This document shows, one piece after another, positions 1-8,195 of a DNA stretch of 64,000 bases. This stretch comes from Synechococcus sp. PROS-9-1 (lineage in GTDB: Bacteria; Cyanobacteriota; Cyanobacteriia; PCC-6307; Cyanobiaceae). Position 1 is the stretch's first letter; the number at the start of each line of letters is the position of its first letter. The position numbers and the translations under genes are program-made. The notes under the pieces were generated by a model. The model was not told the origin of the DNA. It ran no database searches and saw nothing but the letters and a program-made list of their open reading frames with translations. The stretch covers positions 806,001 to 870,000 of the forward strand of contig NZ_CP047961.1 of assembly GCF_014279775.1 (NCBI RefSeq), read 5' to 3'.

Positions 1-806
1 TGGCCTCAGCAGGGCGTTCACCAGGCCTGGCTGTGCTTCGCATTGGCGACGATCCCGCCAGTGCGGTCTACGTGCGCAATAAAGAGAAGGCCTGTGCCCG
101 CATCGGGGTGGAGAGCTTTGGTTCCCATCTCCCGGCCCATGCTTCACAGCAGGAGGTGTTGACAGCCATTCGCGAGCTCAATGCTGATGAGCGGGTGGAT
201 GGAATCCTGCTCCAGCTGCCGCTGCCGAAAGGCTTGGACGAGACCCCGCTGCTGGCTGAAATCGATCCGAATAAAGATGCTGATGGACTGCATACCTTGA
301 ATCTCGGTCGCCTGTTGAAGGGGGAACAGGGTCCAAGAAGTTGCACACCTGCAGGGGTGATGGTGATGCTCCGTGATCAGGGCATCGATCCCGCCGGCAA
401 GCGTGCCGTCGTGGTGGGCCGCAGCATCCTGGTGGGTCAGCCGATGGCCCTCATGCTTCAGGCGGCGAACGCCACCGTCACGGTGGCCCATTCGCGCACG
501 AAACATCTGGAATCGATCACCCGTCAGGCTGAAATTCTTGTAGTGGCTGCAGGTCGCCCCGAAATGATCGGTGCAGATCACATCACACCGGGTTGTGTGG
601 TGGTGGATGTTGGTATTCATCGCCGCCCTGAAGGCGGACTTTGCGGTGATGTGCGTGCTGAGGAACTAGAACCCGTCGCTGCAGCGCTTTCTCCTGTCCC
701 TGGAGGGGTTGGCCCCATGACGGTAACGATGTTGCTGGTCAACACTGTGGTGGCCTGGTGTCGACGCCATCAGGTTGCGATGGAATTGTCCGATTTGGTG
801 GTTTGA
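1..806 (+). CDS. folD: FolD, methylene-THF dehydrogenase/cyclohydrolase (5' partial)
   Basis: Bifunctional enzyme of one-carbon metabolism that oxidises 5,10-methylene-tetrahydrofolate with NADP and then hydrolyses the methenyl form to 10-formyl-THF. The frame is open from base 3 to the TGA at 804-806, so the first roughly 30 residues lie outside the window; the GTG at 33 is an internal valine, not the start. Visible family marks are the substrate stretch YVRNKEKAC, the LPLPKG loop, DADGLH, the nucleotide-binding [11 protein letters not shown] and the C-terminal PGGVGPMT. It lies 41 bases before crtE on the same strand and probably shares a transcript. Assignment is firm; only the N-terminus is missing. 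Confidence 0.97.
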   Translation, partial: ASAGRSPGLAVLRIGDDPASAVYVRNKEKACARIGVESFGSHLPAHASQQEVLTAIRELNADERVDGILLQLPLPKGLDETPLLAEIDPNKDADGLHTLNLGRLLKGEQGPRSCTPAGVMVMLRDQGIDPAGKRAVVVGRSILVGQPMALMLQAANATVTVAHSRTKHLESITRQAEILVVAAGRPEMIGADHITPGCVVVDVGIHRRPEGGLCGDVRAEELEPVAAALSPVPGGVGPMTVTMLLVNTVVAWCRRHQVAMELSDLVV

Positions 807-820
807 ACCCCTCGGCCTGA

Positions 821-1786
<966 letters not shown>

Positions 1787-1788
1787 CC

Positions 1789-2304
1789 ATGGCGATTTCA
1801 ATGATCTCGACGCTATCCATGCCTGTTCAGTTTTTGGATAATGCTGTGCTCGCCTGGGGATTGGCGGCCTGCGGGTTGGCACAGTTCTCCAAGCTGTTCC
1901 TGGAATTGGTGCTGAATCGGCGCTGGAGGCCGGCTGTGCTCTTTGAAACTGGAGGGATGCCCTCGAGTCACTCGGCATTGGTCACTGGCACAGCTGCTGG
2001 AGTGGGCTGGCAGATGGGTTTTGATCAGCCTGCGTTTGCGCTGGCTGCCACGGTGGCTTTTGTGGTGATGTACGACGCCAGTGGGGTGCGCCGGTCGGCA
2101 GGATTCACGGCCGCTCGCCTCAACGAACTTCCTGATTCGCTCTGGCCCAACCCTCCTGAGAAGCCACTAAAAGAAAGGCTTGGTCATACCCGCACGGAGG
2201 TGTTGGTGGGCAGTCTGTTGGGACCTTTAATCGCTCTCCCTGGACTCTTTTTTGTGGGGTCTCCCCTTCATTTGGCCCAAACGTTTGGTTTGTTAATCGG
2301 GTGA
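1789..2304 (+). CDS. DUF212 / divergent PAP2-type membrane protein
   Basis: A 171-residue integral membrane protein of the DUF212 family (divergent PAP2, acid phosphatase/vanadium haloperoxidase-related). Family marks are FETGGMPSSHSA near residue 45, MYDASGVRR near residue 90 and LGHTRTEVL near residue 140; the Pro-Ser-Ser-His segment is the phosphatase-like signature. About four hydrophobic segments are visible. ATG 1789 lies two bases after the crtE stop; in-frame ATGs at 1801 and 1819 are possible alternatives. The substrate is unknown. Next to GGPP synthase a lipid or prenyl phosphate is an attractive guess, but that is inference. Confidence 0.85.
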   Translation: MAISMISTLSMPVQFLDNAVLAWGLAACGLAQFSKLFLELVLNRRWRPAVLFETGGMPSSHSALVTGTAAGVGWQMGFDQPAFALAATVAFVVMYDASGVRRSAGFTAARLNELPDSLWPNPPEKPLKERLGHTRTEVLVGSLLGPLIALPGLFFVGSPLHLAQTFGLLIG

Positions 2305-3773
2305 GCAGGCTGAAGCCCTCTGAGGCCATCCTCACCAATGATCAGCAGACGGCAGCTGCATTGTTTGAGACGTGGCTGTCAAACGAGGACCCTGGCATTC
2401 CGTTTGTGTTGAGCGGTTATGCCGGCAGTGGCAAAACCTTCCTGTCGATGCGTTTGCTGCGCCAAGTCGAAGCCACAGGTCTGTGTTGGACCGTTGTGGC
2501 CCCCACCCATAAAGCGGTTGGTGTGTTGCGCCATGCCCTTGATTTAGAGGGGCTCCGCCCCACTTGGTACCCCTCCACCATCCATCGACTGTTGCGTCTC
2601 AAGTTGCGTCGCCAGGGGGATCGGGAGGTTTGCGAATCCACCGAACAAACGGCGGCATCGTTGGAACATCTCGGCCTGATCCTGGTCGATGAATCCTCCA
2701 TGGTTGATGGCTCGCTGTTGTCGGTCGCACTGCAGTGCGCTCATCCTTTTAAAACTCGGCTTGTGTTCGTTGGCGATCCGGCCCAGCTTCCGCCCGTGGG
2801 AGAAGCGGATAGCCCTGTGTTCTCAATGGACCGTGCGATTACAGCGTCGCTCAAGCAAGTAGTCCGTCATCAAGGCCCTGTGCTGCAGCTGGCGAGCTGC
2901 TTGCGCGATGGACGACTGCCCTGTGAGCTGCCGCCATTAATGCCTCCGCTGCGCAGCGAATTGGGTCAGGTGGGTGTGCTCAATCGCTCGGCTTGGTTGA
3001 TCCAGGCTCAAGATGGCCTGCGCCGTGCTGCGGCCTGTGACAACCCAGATGCAGCTCGCATTCTTTGCTACACCAATCGCACCCTGGATGCGCTTGTGCC
3101 CCATGCACGACGAGCCATTCATGGTGAGATGGCGGATCAGATGGCCGTTCTTCCTGGCGAAGTCCTGATCAGCCGTACGGCGGTGATGGCGCCTGCCTCC
3201 CGCGATGGGGCAGAAACGGGGGAAGAACCCGATCTGGTGCTTGGCTCGAATCGGGAAGTGGTGGTGGAGGATGTCACCCCAGAACGTTGTGACCTCGCTG
3301 AATTTGGGTTTGCGGGGGAGACGCAGATGGCACTCGCTGGATTCGAGGCCCCTGTGATTGACACCGTCACGGCGAAGGTTCGTAGTGGAGAGCTAGAACT
3401 CAGTTTGCGTTTGCAGCCGCCTTCCGGGAGTGCTGCTCGGCAGCGCCTTGATGGGGTCCTTCAGGGCTTACGCACTCAGGCCAGGGATGCGGGAAAGAGA
3501 GGAGGGCGGCCGCTTTGGCGTCGTTATTTTTTAATCCGTGATGCTTTTGCCTCGTTGGGTCCAGCAGCCGTGCTCACTGTTCATCGCAGTCAAGGGAGCA
3601 GTTTCGGAGAGGTGTTTGTCGCCGATGACGTGTTCTGGCCGCAGGACCTTGTCCTTCGACGGCAGTTGGTTTATGTCGCTGTCAGTCGGGCGCAAGAGGC
3701 GGTCTGGATGGCGGGAAGGTCGTCCTCAGTCAAAGCGGTGGAACGCTGGACGCGGGCGCTGAGGAATGAATGA
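2301..3773 (+). CDS. RecD-like superfamily 1 DNA helicase
   Basis: A 490-residue ATP-dependent helicase. Walker A GYAGSGKT lies near residue 40, Walker B VDESSMVD near residue 130, GDPAQLPPVGE near residue 157, and the C-terminal UvrD_C_2-like block TVHRSQGSSF with YVAVSRAQE near residue 455. This is the layout of RecD/Dda-type 5'-3' helicases without the RecD N-terminal domain. The GTG start at 2301 overlaps the previous stop (GTGA), which suggests translational coupling. It is distinct from the recD at 59209-60888. A role in repair or replication-fork processing is inferred from the family; many picocyanobacteria carry such a stand-alone copy. Confidence 0.88.
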   Translation: MSRLKPSEAILTNDQQTAAALFETWLSNEDPGIPFVLSGYAGSGKTFLSMRLLRQVEATGLCWTVVAPTHKAVGVLRHALDLEGLRPTWYPSTIHRLLRLKLRRQGDREVCESTEQTAASLEHLGLILVDESSMVDGSLLSVALQCAHPFKTRLVFVGDPAQLPPVGEADSPVFSMDRAITASLKQVVRHQGPVLQLASCLRDGRLPCELPPLMPPLRSELGQVGVLNRSAWLIQAQDGLRRAAACDNPDAARILCYTNRTLDALVPHARRAIHGEMADQMAVLPGEVLISRTAVMAPASRDGAETGEEPDLVLGSNREVVVEDVTPERCDLAEFGFAGETQMALAGFEAPVIDTVTAKVRSGELELSLRLQPPSGSAARQRLDGVLQGLRTQARDAGKRGGRPLWRRYFLIRDAFASLGPAAVLTVHRSQGSSFGEVFVADDVFWPQDLVLRRQLVYVAVSRAQEAVWMAGRSSSVKAVERWTRALRNE

Positions 3774-4144
3774 CACCAATGAAAATTCTGGTCTTAACCC
3801 GCTGAGCTACCAAAGCAATTGTGGGGATTTCATCCATAGATTTGATCCCACCTCATACAACAAGGCTTAGCCATCAGCCGTCTTGAGTGACAGCAGATCT
3901 AAAGCTCGTGTGCATTTCTTGATGCTCTATATATTGCCTCCTGTCAAGAAATGTCAGATATTTCAAATTGATGAATCGACCAAAAGTGCCTTCCAGACTT
4001 GATTAAGCACACAATTTTTGCTAGCCCAATGCCCTCAGTAGAAGCTATCAGCTTCGGCGATTCACGACAGTATTGTTTTAATGAATTGATTGACTTTGAT
4101 GTTTGCCTATGCTTTAATTGAGCTAGAGAGAAAGGTGAGTAATT
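3774..4144. other. Intergenic, start of AT-rich island
   Basis: 371 bases after the helicase. It holds a tRNA-like 5' half on the - strand (3782-3817) and short frames without a ribosome binding site: 26 codons from an ATG near 3921 and 30 codons from 4030. A 94-codon - strand frame (3944-4228) was not accepted because it overlaps a better small + strand gene and has unconvincing composition. Base composition becomes visibly richer in A and T from about 3820. Confidence 0.5.
3782..3817 (-). other. tRNA-like 5'-half remnant
   Basis: Read on the - strand this stretch contains GGTAGCTCAGCGGGTTAAG, which matches the usual end of an acceptor stem plus D-arm of a tRNA. The downstream - strand sequence does not fold into an anticodon stem and no T-arm follows, so it is at most a fragment. 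Such 5'/3' pieces can be left at integration sites. A chance match is possible. Confidence 0.35.
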
Positions 4145-4264
4145 ATGCTGACAATTAATTGGGTTGGAACTGTAGTTTTGATCGCCATGATCGCAGGAAT
4201 GACATGGGTCTCTTACATAGAAACCCATCCAAAATGTCTACGTGGGATTTGCGATAAGCATTAA
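4145..4264 (+). CDS. Candidate 39-residue single-helix membrane protein
   Basis: ATG at 4145 follows AAAGGTGAG about 5 bases upstream, a credible ribosome binding site. The product starts MLTINW, has one hydrophobic segment at about residues 6-24 and a short tail with two cysteines (CLRGIC) ending at TAA 4262-4264. Size and pattern fit a small membrane protein with an N-terminal helix. It faces the cysteine-rich small gene 4285-4458 convergently, 20 bases away. No function is recognised. Confidence 0.55.
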   Translation: MLTINWVGTVVLIAMIAGMTWVSYIETHPKCLRGICDKH

Positions 4265-4284
4265 TACCTGGGTGTATTGAACGC

Positions 4285-4458
4285 TTATCTCTCCCTACTA
4301 TCTAAAGTTGTCCCAGGTTCAAGATGCTTTGTGATGCACATCGTCACGCATACTCCATCGTTAAGGCCGCAACTTGTGACGCACTCAAGATAAGCGTCAA
4401 CGGCATCCCATCGCTCGCTGATTGACTTACAGGTGTGTTCATTTTTAAATGCTCTCAT
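4285..4458 (-). CDS. Candidate 57-residue twin CX3C protein
   Basis: The start ATG (complement of 4456-4458) is preceded by GGGAGCGAAAA, a good ribosome binding site. The 57-residue product has no signal peptide. Its centre reads WDAVDAYLECVTSC, then six residues, then CVTMC: two CX3C pairs (Cys26/30 and Cys37/41) spaced by six residues, in a predicted helix-turn-helix. A further Cys is at position 10. Twin CX3C hairpins are known from small disulphide-bonded or metal-binding helical proteins, but relation to any of those is not claimed. The regular motif and start signal argue strongly for a real gene. Confidence 0.65.
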   Translation of the reverse strand: MRAFKNEHTCKSISERWDAVDAYLECVTSCGLNDGVCVTMCITKHLEPGTTLDSRER

Positions 4459-4637
4459 TTTTCGCTCCCAAGTGGGAATTGATTACGATGATTTTTATTT
4501 GCTGGCAAGTAAATTATTAAGATATGAATAGTTCCTAAGTTTATTTGCTTACTTGAAGTGAATTAAGTCCAAAAAGATAGGTCCGAAAGCTTTATATTTT
4601 CTTAAAGATTGCTGGTTATTGGCTTTTCGTTCACAGT

Positions 4638-4677
4638 AAAAAACCGCCTGTACTGTGGGGCACAAGCGGCATTTTTT
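4638..4677. terminator. Hairpin terminator, works on both strands
   Basis: CCGCCTGT (4644-4651) pairs with ACAAGCGG (4662-4669), 8 positions with one mismatch and a 10-base loop. Six A precede it and six T follow two bases after it. On the - strand the T-run follows the stem directly, so it would best end - strand transcripts such as that of the microprotein 4705-4788. Confidence 0.7.
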
Positions 4678-4704
4678 GTTGCAGTGGTTTTGAATTTGAA
4701 TTGA

Positions 4705-4788
4705 TTACTGCATAATATGTGAAAAACAAAGATGAAATAATGTGTATGTAATGATACCAATTGAGATTGCGGGAACTGTAAAGTTCAT
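4705..4788 (-). CDS. Candidate 27-residue membrane microprotein
   Basis: On the - strand AGGAG sits 5 bases before the ATG at 4788, an ideal ribosome binding site. The product (MNFTVPAISIG... ending HIMQ) is almost entirely one hydrophobic helix. The TAA at 4705-4707 is followed about 30 bases later by the strong - strand side of the 4638-4677 terminator. An upstream in-frame ATG at 4842 would give 45 residues (MPKTQIPTIK...) but has no binding site. A + strand frame of 43 codons (4751-4882) overlaps it and is less well supported. No function is recognised. Confidence 0.5.
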   Translation of the reverse strand: MNFTVPAISIGIITYTLFHLCFSHIMQ

Positions 4789-4874
4789 TGCTACTCCTGC
4801 GGATTCCATTAACTTAATAGTAGGTATTTGCGTCTTCGGCATCAAGAACTACATAATTCTTCTAAGGAGTGATA

Positions 4875-5045
4875 ATGCCTAGTGCCTCTGTTTGGGGCGC
4901 TATTGATTTCAGCCTCATTCTTAAAGCTGATTCAGTGTTCCCAATGCTTCATGGTGAGGATTGGCTCTGTTGTGATCCAGCCTATAAGGCACATACCGGA
5001 GGCAATGAAATATCGGTATGGTCGTATGTTAGATCTCCACTTTGA
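4875..5045 (+). CDS. Candidate 56-residue small protein
   Basis: AAGGAG lies 6 bases before the ATG at 4875, the strongest start signal on the + strand of the island. The product (MPSASVWGAIDFSL...) has a hydrophobic first third and a CC pair in the middle, and ends at TGA 5043-5045. It overlaps, antisense, a 60-codon - strand frame (4982-5164); probably only one of the two is translated in full. No family is recognised. Confidence 0.4.
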   Translation: MPSASVWGAIDFSLILKADSVFPMLHGEDWLCCDPAYKAHTGGNEISVWSYVRSPL

Positions 5046-5164
5046 TCATTATTCTGGGACGATTCAATCACCTTGCTAACCACTTCTAAAGCCAAATGCA
5101 TCAGTTGTCCATTAGGGATTTCTTCATTTGTTGGGGTTTTTAGATCCACCACAAGTATCAGCAT
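4982..5164 (-). CDS. Candidate 60-residue small acidic protein (antisense overlap)
   Basis: The product begins MLILVVDLKTPTNEE, continues with an amphipathic helix (LMHLALEVVSKVIESS) and ends SLPPVCAL. The composition is protein-like and it points the same way as the 4705-4788 microprotein and its terminator. No clear ribosome binding site precedes the ATG, and the 3' third lies opposite the + strand frame 4875-5045. It is unresolved which of the two is real. Confidence 0.35.
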   Translation of the reverse strand: MLILVVDLKTPTNEEIPNGQLMHLALEVVSKVIESSQNNDQSGDLTYDHTDISLPPVCAL

Positions 5165-5526
5165 TGTGAATTATTTGAGGATTTTATGAGTTTCCTTTGA
5201 GGCGGTTTGTATCTATTAATACTCTCTTTGGTTTAGAACCTGCTGGAAAGTAGTCCTAGGAGAATAAGGCTGGTTGGTCTTTGATGTTGAACGCTTAAAG
5301 ATTTTGCTTAGTCGCTGAAGTTACTCAACGCTGACTCTTGAAGTGTTTGCTCTCAGCATTGGCTTCCCTCAAGACAGATCAGTTGTCTATTCCTGTAGCA
5401 GCGATCGGGATGGAAGGGACGAAGCTGTTTGTACCCCTGCCAGATCTTCCGTTACCCCACTGAACCGCCCCTACCCAGAGAATCTGTTGACGACGTGCCT
5501 GCTTTGGCAAATTTGTGATCGAAGGT
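5165..5526. other. Intergenic with no convincing gene
   Basis: 362 bases. AGGAG near 5265 is followed only by a 14-codon TTG frame. Longer frames on either strand (104 codons + from 5343, 77 codons - from 5612) are rich in Arg, Ser, Pro and Cys, lack start signals and overlap the more convincing small gene 5527-5703. No repeat or terminator was found. Confidence 0.4.
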
Positions 5527-5703
5527 TTAGTTCTTCGTTGGCGTGTGTGTATTCGAATGATTGTGGAGCTCGGCCGCCAATAGATCCTTGGCCAGCATCG
5601 ATAAACCCACACCCATCAGAGCAAGAGCAACGCCTCGATGGTCGTCTGCACTGTTAGATACTTTTCTGGAAAGCTCTAGGTGTTGTTTCCAAGAAAAGTG
5701 CAT
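5527..5703 (-). CDS. Candidate 58-residue small protein
   Basis: From the ATG at 5703 the frame reads MHFSWKQHLELSRKV, then a hydrophobic stretch GVALALMGVGLSMLAKDLL at about residues 24-42 and a polar His/Thr-rich tail to TAA. The alternation of an amphipathic N-terminus, a small-residue helix and a polar tail looks like a genuine protein, possibly membrane-associated. No strong ribosome binding site is seen. Frames on the opposite strand at the same place look like noise. Function unknown. Confidence 0.5.
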   Translation of the reverse strand: MHFSWKQHLELSRKVSNSADDHRGVALALMGVGLSMLAKDLLAAELHNHSNTHTPTKN

Positions 5704-5901
5704 TGAAGCCAGGCGTCACAATGCTTTTTAGACTAATTAGCGGTTTCAATCAAAGGGATAAGAGACATTAGGCAATGATCTGTAATAAGCGAAATGTAGT
5801 GAGTTGAGCATGTAATCGTCAAATCGGTTGCAATCACTACCTGATTGATTTGCGGTGTTATGCCGTACGGGTTAACTTCAGCTCGCCAAGCAAAAAGACC
5901 A

Positions 5902-6078
5902 ATGGATCCAATTGCTTTGACGATCGGGCAAATGTTCGAAGTCGAGAAGTTTTCAAGAGAGATTGATGGCTCTAAAGACGTTGAGGAGCTGCAATCAATT
6001 GCTAAAAACCTGCTGCTTGCTTGGAAGCAGCAACAAGCTGCATCAGCTTGGATCATCCGTCAGCAACAGGGACTTTGA
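5902..6078 (+). CDS. Candidate 58-residue helical protein
   Basis: Starting at ATG 5902 the product is MDPIALTIGQMFEVEKF..., followed by EIDGSKDVEELQSIAKNLL and AWKQQQAASAWIIRQQ. It is a compact two-helix, soluble protein with strongly protein-like composition. The frame stays open upstream to an ATG at 5845 (77 residues), but the N-terminal extension looks non-coding. A hairpin (6111-6129) lies 33 bases after the stop. The overlapping - strand frame (5733-6056) is judged a shadow. No function can be assigned. Confidence 0.6.
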   Translation: MDPIALTIGQMFEVEKFSREIDGSKDVEELQSIAKNLLLAWKQQQAASAWIIRQQQGL

Positions 6079-6110
6079 GTGCATCGAAACAAAACATTGA
6101 ATGGGTTGAG

Positions 6111-6129
6111 AGGAATGGTTGCCATTCCT
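6111..6129 (+). terminator. Short perfect hairpin, possible terminator
   Basis: AGGAATGG and CCATTCCT form an 8-bp stem around TTG, followed by TTCGC. The stem is perfect but the T-run is weak. It lies just after the small gene ending at 6078, so it may end that transcript. Confidence 0.4.
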
Positions 6130-6246
6130 TTCGCTTGAGATTGATAAATTTAGAGCCCTGAATGGAAGGTCCTGAGGTGCCTAATTCCTAACGATAGATT
6201 TGGTTTTCTGTTTTGGTCCTCGGCTTCCAAGTCCTATTCCTCACGC

Positions 6247-6933
6247 TCAGGTGAGGGCAAGACCACTGATTCCTTGCCAGCCGAGATAGCCCCCGATTCC
6301 AAGACTGATGGCGGCTACAACCAGCTCGCCTCGAGCAAACAGCACCTCTTTTCCGCGTTCTAATACAGGCACGACCTTTTCTCGACCAATCGCAACGGCG
6401 ATCAAAGGGGTAAGCATCAACAGGCTTGCCCCGATCGTGAAGGCCAAAAGACCAATCAGTTCTTGCCACGTAGGCAGTTGAGCCGCCAAGACAACGCTTG
6501 CTGATTTCGCAAACAGCACGAGATCATCAGGACTGGCAATTTCTGCGATCGCACCCAATAACAACAACAGAGGAAGGGGCATGTTCACAAAGCGATCCAC
6601 GCTTGCGGTCCATGCCGGTGGTCTGTCTCCCTCGGTCAACGATCGCAGCAATTCCCTACCGCCAACGGCGATTAAGGCTCCACCTGCGAGGAGATCCAAG
6701 CCCGTGCGGTGATGGGAGCCTTGCGTCATGTCCAGCACCAGTGAATGACCCACAGTCACCAATAGAGCTGAAGTCGTCATTGTGGTGACCACCCATCCCG
6801 CCACAAACCAACCTCCGCGGCGCAATGGTTGTGGTCCTAGGAGAAGCAGCAGCAACACGGCAATGTGGATCGGGGATAGGCCAATACCAGTGCCATAGGC
6901 GAGTAGCTCAGCCCAGAGCGTGGTGTCGCTCAT
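6247..6933 (-). CDS. GAP/Sap-family multi-pass membrane protein
   Basis: A 228-residue protein with six or so hydrophobic segments, the N-terminal GIGLSPIHIAVLLLLLLGP and the mid-protein IASPDDLVLFAKSASV that are typical of the GAP (Sap/SfLAP, LysE-like) family of small-molecule or lipid transport proteins. A basic loop (GPQPLRRGG) lies near residue 35. ATG at 6933. It stands alone in the island, with codon use closer to the core genome than its neighbours, and may be an older resident. The substrate is unknown. Confidence 0.75.
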   Translation of the reverse strand: MSDTTLWAELLAYGTGIGLSPIHIAVLLLLLLGPQPLRRGGWFVAGWVVTTMTTSALLVTVGHSLVLDMTQGSHHRTGLDLLAGGALIAVGGRELLRSLTEGDRPPAWTASVDRFVNMPLPLLLLLGAIAEIASPDDLVLFAKSASVVLAAQLPTWQELIGLLAFTIGASLLMLTPLIAVAIGREKVVPVLERGKEVLFARGELVVAAISLGIGGYLGWQGISGLALT

Positions 6934-7001
6934 TGTTAAGTCGAAACACTAAACGCCAGATTGATCGTATTAGGGCTTGGGCTCAAGCAACCGCTTAAAA
7001 G

Positions 7002-7047
7002 AAGAGCTGGCCCAGTGGTTAGCTGTTCAAATCCCATACCGGCACAG
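7002..7047 (+). other. tRNA-like deletion remnant
   Basis: GAGCTGGCCCAGTGGTTAG resembles a D-arm and is followed immediately by TGTTCAAATCCC, which resembles a T-arm and loop, then an acceptor-like GGCAC. The anticodon arm is absent. It looks like a tRNA with its middle deleted, but a chance match cannot be excluded. Confidence 0.3.
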
Positions 7048-7109
7048 GATCTGAGCTCAGATGTCACTTCAACACGCTGAACATTTAGACAACATCTTTG
7101 AACAACAGC

Positions 7110-7133
7110 AGATCAATAAGTAGATCAATAAGC
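7110..7133 (+). repeat. 12-base tandem duplication
   Basis: AGATCAATAAG occurs twice in direct succession, at 7110-7120 and 7122-7132, as two 12-base units that differ only in the last base (T or C). No function is evident. Confidence 0.7.
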
Positions 7134-7284
7134 AGAGCTGAGGGAATGGGGCTGATGGTGTAGAAAACCCAGTCCTCTTCTCTTAACGAGTCAGAATTTT
7201 AAAGACTCAGTGAGGGATGAGAATATGCGCTTTTCACCTACTCATATCTAATGATTAAAGCCTAATGGATTATCGAATGTATCC

Positions 7285-7306
7285 AAGAGAGGTTATTACT
7301 TCTCTT
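7285..7306. terminator. Hairpin at the 3' end of the 7308-7805 gene
   Basis: AAGAGAGGT and ACTTCTCTT form a 9-bp stem (one G-T wobble) around TATT, directly after the stop of the - strand gene. No T-run follows on the - strand, so termination would be weak; it may protect the 3' end. Confidence 0.35.
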
Positions 7307-7307
7307 C

Positions 7308-7805
7308 TTATACTGAATAGAAAACTGACTGAACGATAATCTTAAAATTGTTCAACTGGTCGATAATTGTTTTGATGCCGGCTTCGTCATCGTCAGTAAG
7401 CAAAGGATACTGGCGATGAAAAGATATAGTGAATGATCCATCTGTGCTAATAAGCTTAGTTCTTTCGTGATAGATGAACGAAGAGCATAAGCGCTTTGTT
7501 GCCAGTTGAGCCATAGCCTCTTGCTCCTTTTTAAATACCCTGTCAATCTGGAAGTGGATGTACTTGTCTTTTTCTGCATTCGCTTGTGAATTGAATTCGC
7601 CTTCGTCTGATTTTCTAAAATCAGCTTCTTCAGAATTGCTTTTTCCCACTTCGTCAATCCCCTCAATTGTCCAACTCATTCCATCAAGGTGAACATTTAC
7701 TTTTGCCCACTCTGGTTCCTTCATCCAGATATCTAAGCTGCACTTATATCCCTCTTTCTTTAGTCCTTCGTAAATGTTTCGGCTTGTCAGTTCAAGAGTT
7801 ACCAA
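7308..7805 (-). CDS. Hypothetical 165-residue protein
   Basis: Not recognised. A soluble, Lys/Glu-rich protein beginning MVTLELTSRNIYEGLKKEGY; a middle charged stretch (about residues 48-80) is followed by a helix (KKEQEAMAQLA) and a C-terminal part ending QSVFYSV. No signal peptide or membrane segment. The start is doubtful: the first usable codon is TTG at 7805, there is no ribosome binding site, and the frame stays open only seven codons further up, to a TGA with no ATG. The gene may be 5'-truncated. It is AT-rich like the rest of the island, consistent with acquisition from elsewhere. Confidence 0.6.
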   Translation of the reverse strand: MVTLELTSRNIYEGLKKEGYKCSLDIWMKEPEWAKVNVHLDGMSWTIEGIDEVGKSNSEEADFRKSDEGEFNSQANAEKDKYIHFQIDRVFKKEQEAMAQLATKRLCSSFIYHERTKLISTDGSFTISFHRQYPLLTDDDEAGIKTIIDQLNNFKIIVQSVFYSV

Positions 7806-8195
7806 TAGGTCACAGAATTTATGTCAATGCAACCCTAACCGGGTTGCAGGAGAACCGGATTTGTGTTTGTTCCAACACCTATTTCTTGCTTGGATCGAAT
7901 CAGTCATAGGCCTAATTGATTGATGTGGATGCACTGAAGCAACTCATTGTCGTCGAGCGCGCAATCTGTATGATTTGTTACTAACTAGTCGGTAGCCACG
8001 CTAACGCTCCATCAGCGATGAGATGGAAAAGAACCATTAGCTGTTTTCACTGCTCGTTTTTGACATGAGAATCATTCATGTCTAGCTCGCATTTAGCGGT
8101 AGATTCGTCATTGAATAAAAGCGAGGGTCTTCTACGACGAAACTTTATGGAAATAAATATGAGAAAACCGTTTAAAACCCAATCAACAGTGCCTA
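7806..8195. other. Intergenic with small hairpin and no accepted gene
   Basis: 390 bases. GCAACCC/GGGTTGC (7829-7847) is a 7-bp hairpin just upstream of the - strand gene 7308-7805. AGGAG at 7848 is followed by a 19-codon GTG frame at a spacing of about 10 bases. A 23-codon frame (MRKPFKTQ...) starts near 8159. None is convincing alone. The region is strongly AT-rich towards 8200. Confidence 0.4.
7829..7847 (-). promoter_or_regulatory. Hairpin in the 5' leader of the 7308-7805 gene
   Basis: A 7-bp perfect stem GCAACCC/GGGTTGC with a 5-base loop, 24 bases before the TTG start. It could mark the end of an upstream transcript or influence translation. No T-run is present. Confidence 0.3.

Larger units (their letters stand above)
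6934..7307. other. Intergenic with tRNA-like scrap and short repeats
   Basis: 374 bases. It contains a tRNA-like remnant (7002-7047), a 12-base tandem duplication (7110-7133) and a hairpin at 7285-7306. Possible peptides are only 20 codons (from the ATG near 7060) or 8 codons (after GAGGGATGAGAAT near 7225). No gene is accepted. Confidence 0.4.

Noticed and set aside
3944-4228. 94-codon - strand frame
   Set aside because: Overlaps the better supported + strand microprotein 4145-4264 and has Ser/Asn/His-rich, irregular composition.
5343-5657. 104-codon + strand frame in the island
   Set aside because: Rich in Ser, Arg, Pro and Cys, no ribosome binding site, no domain-like pattern, and it overlaps the more protein-like - strand frame 5527-5703.
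5733-6056. 107-codon - strand frame
   Set aside because: Shadow of the + strand helical protein 5902-6078; composition is not protein-like and there is no start signal.
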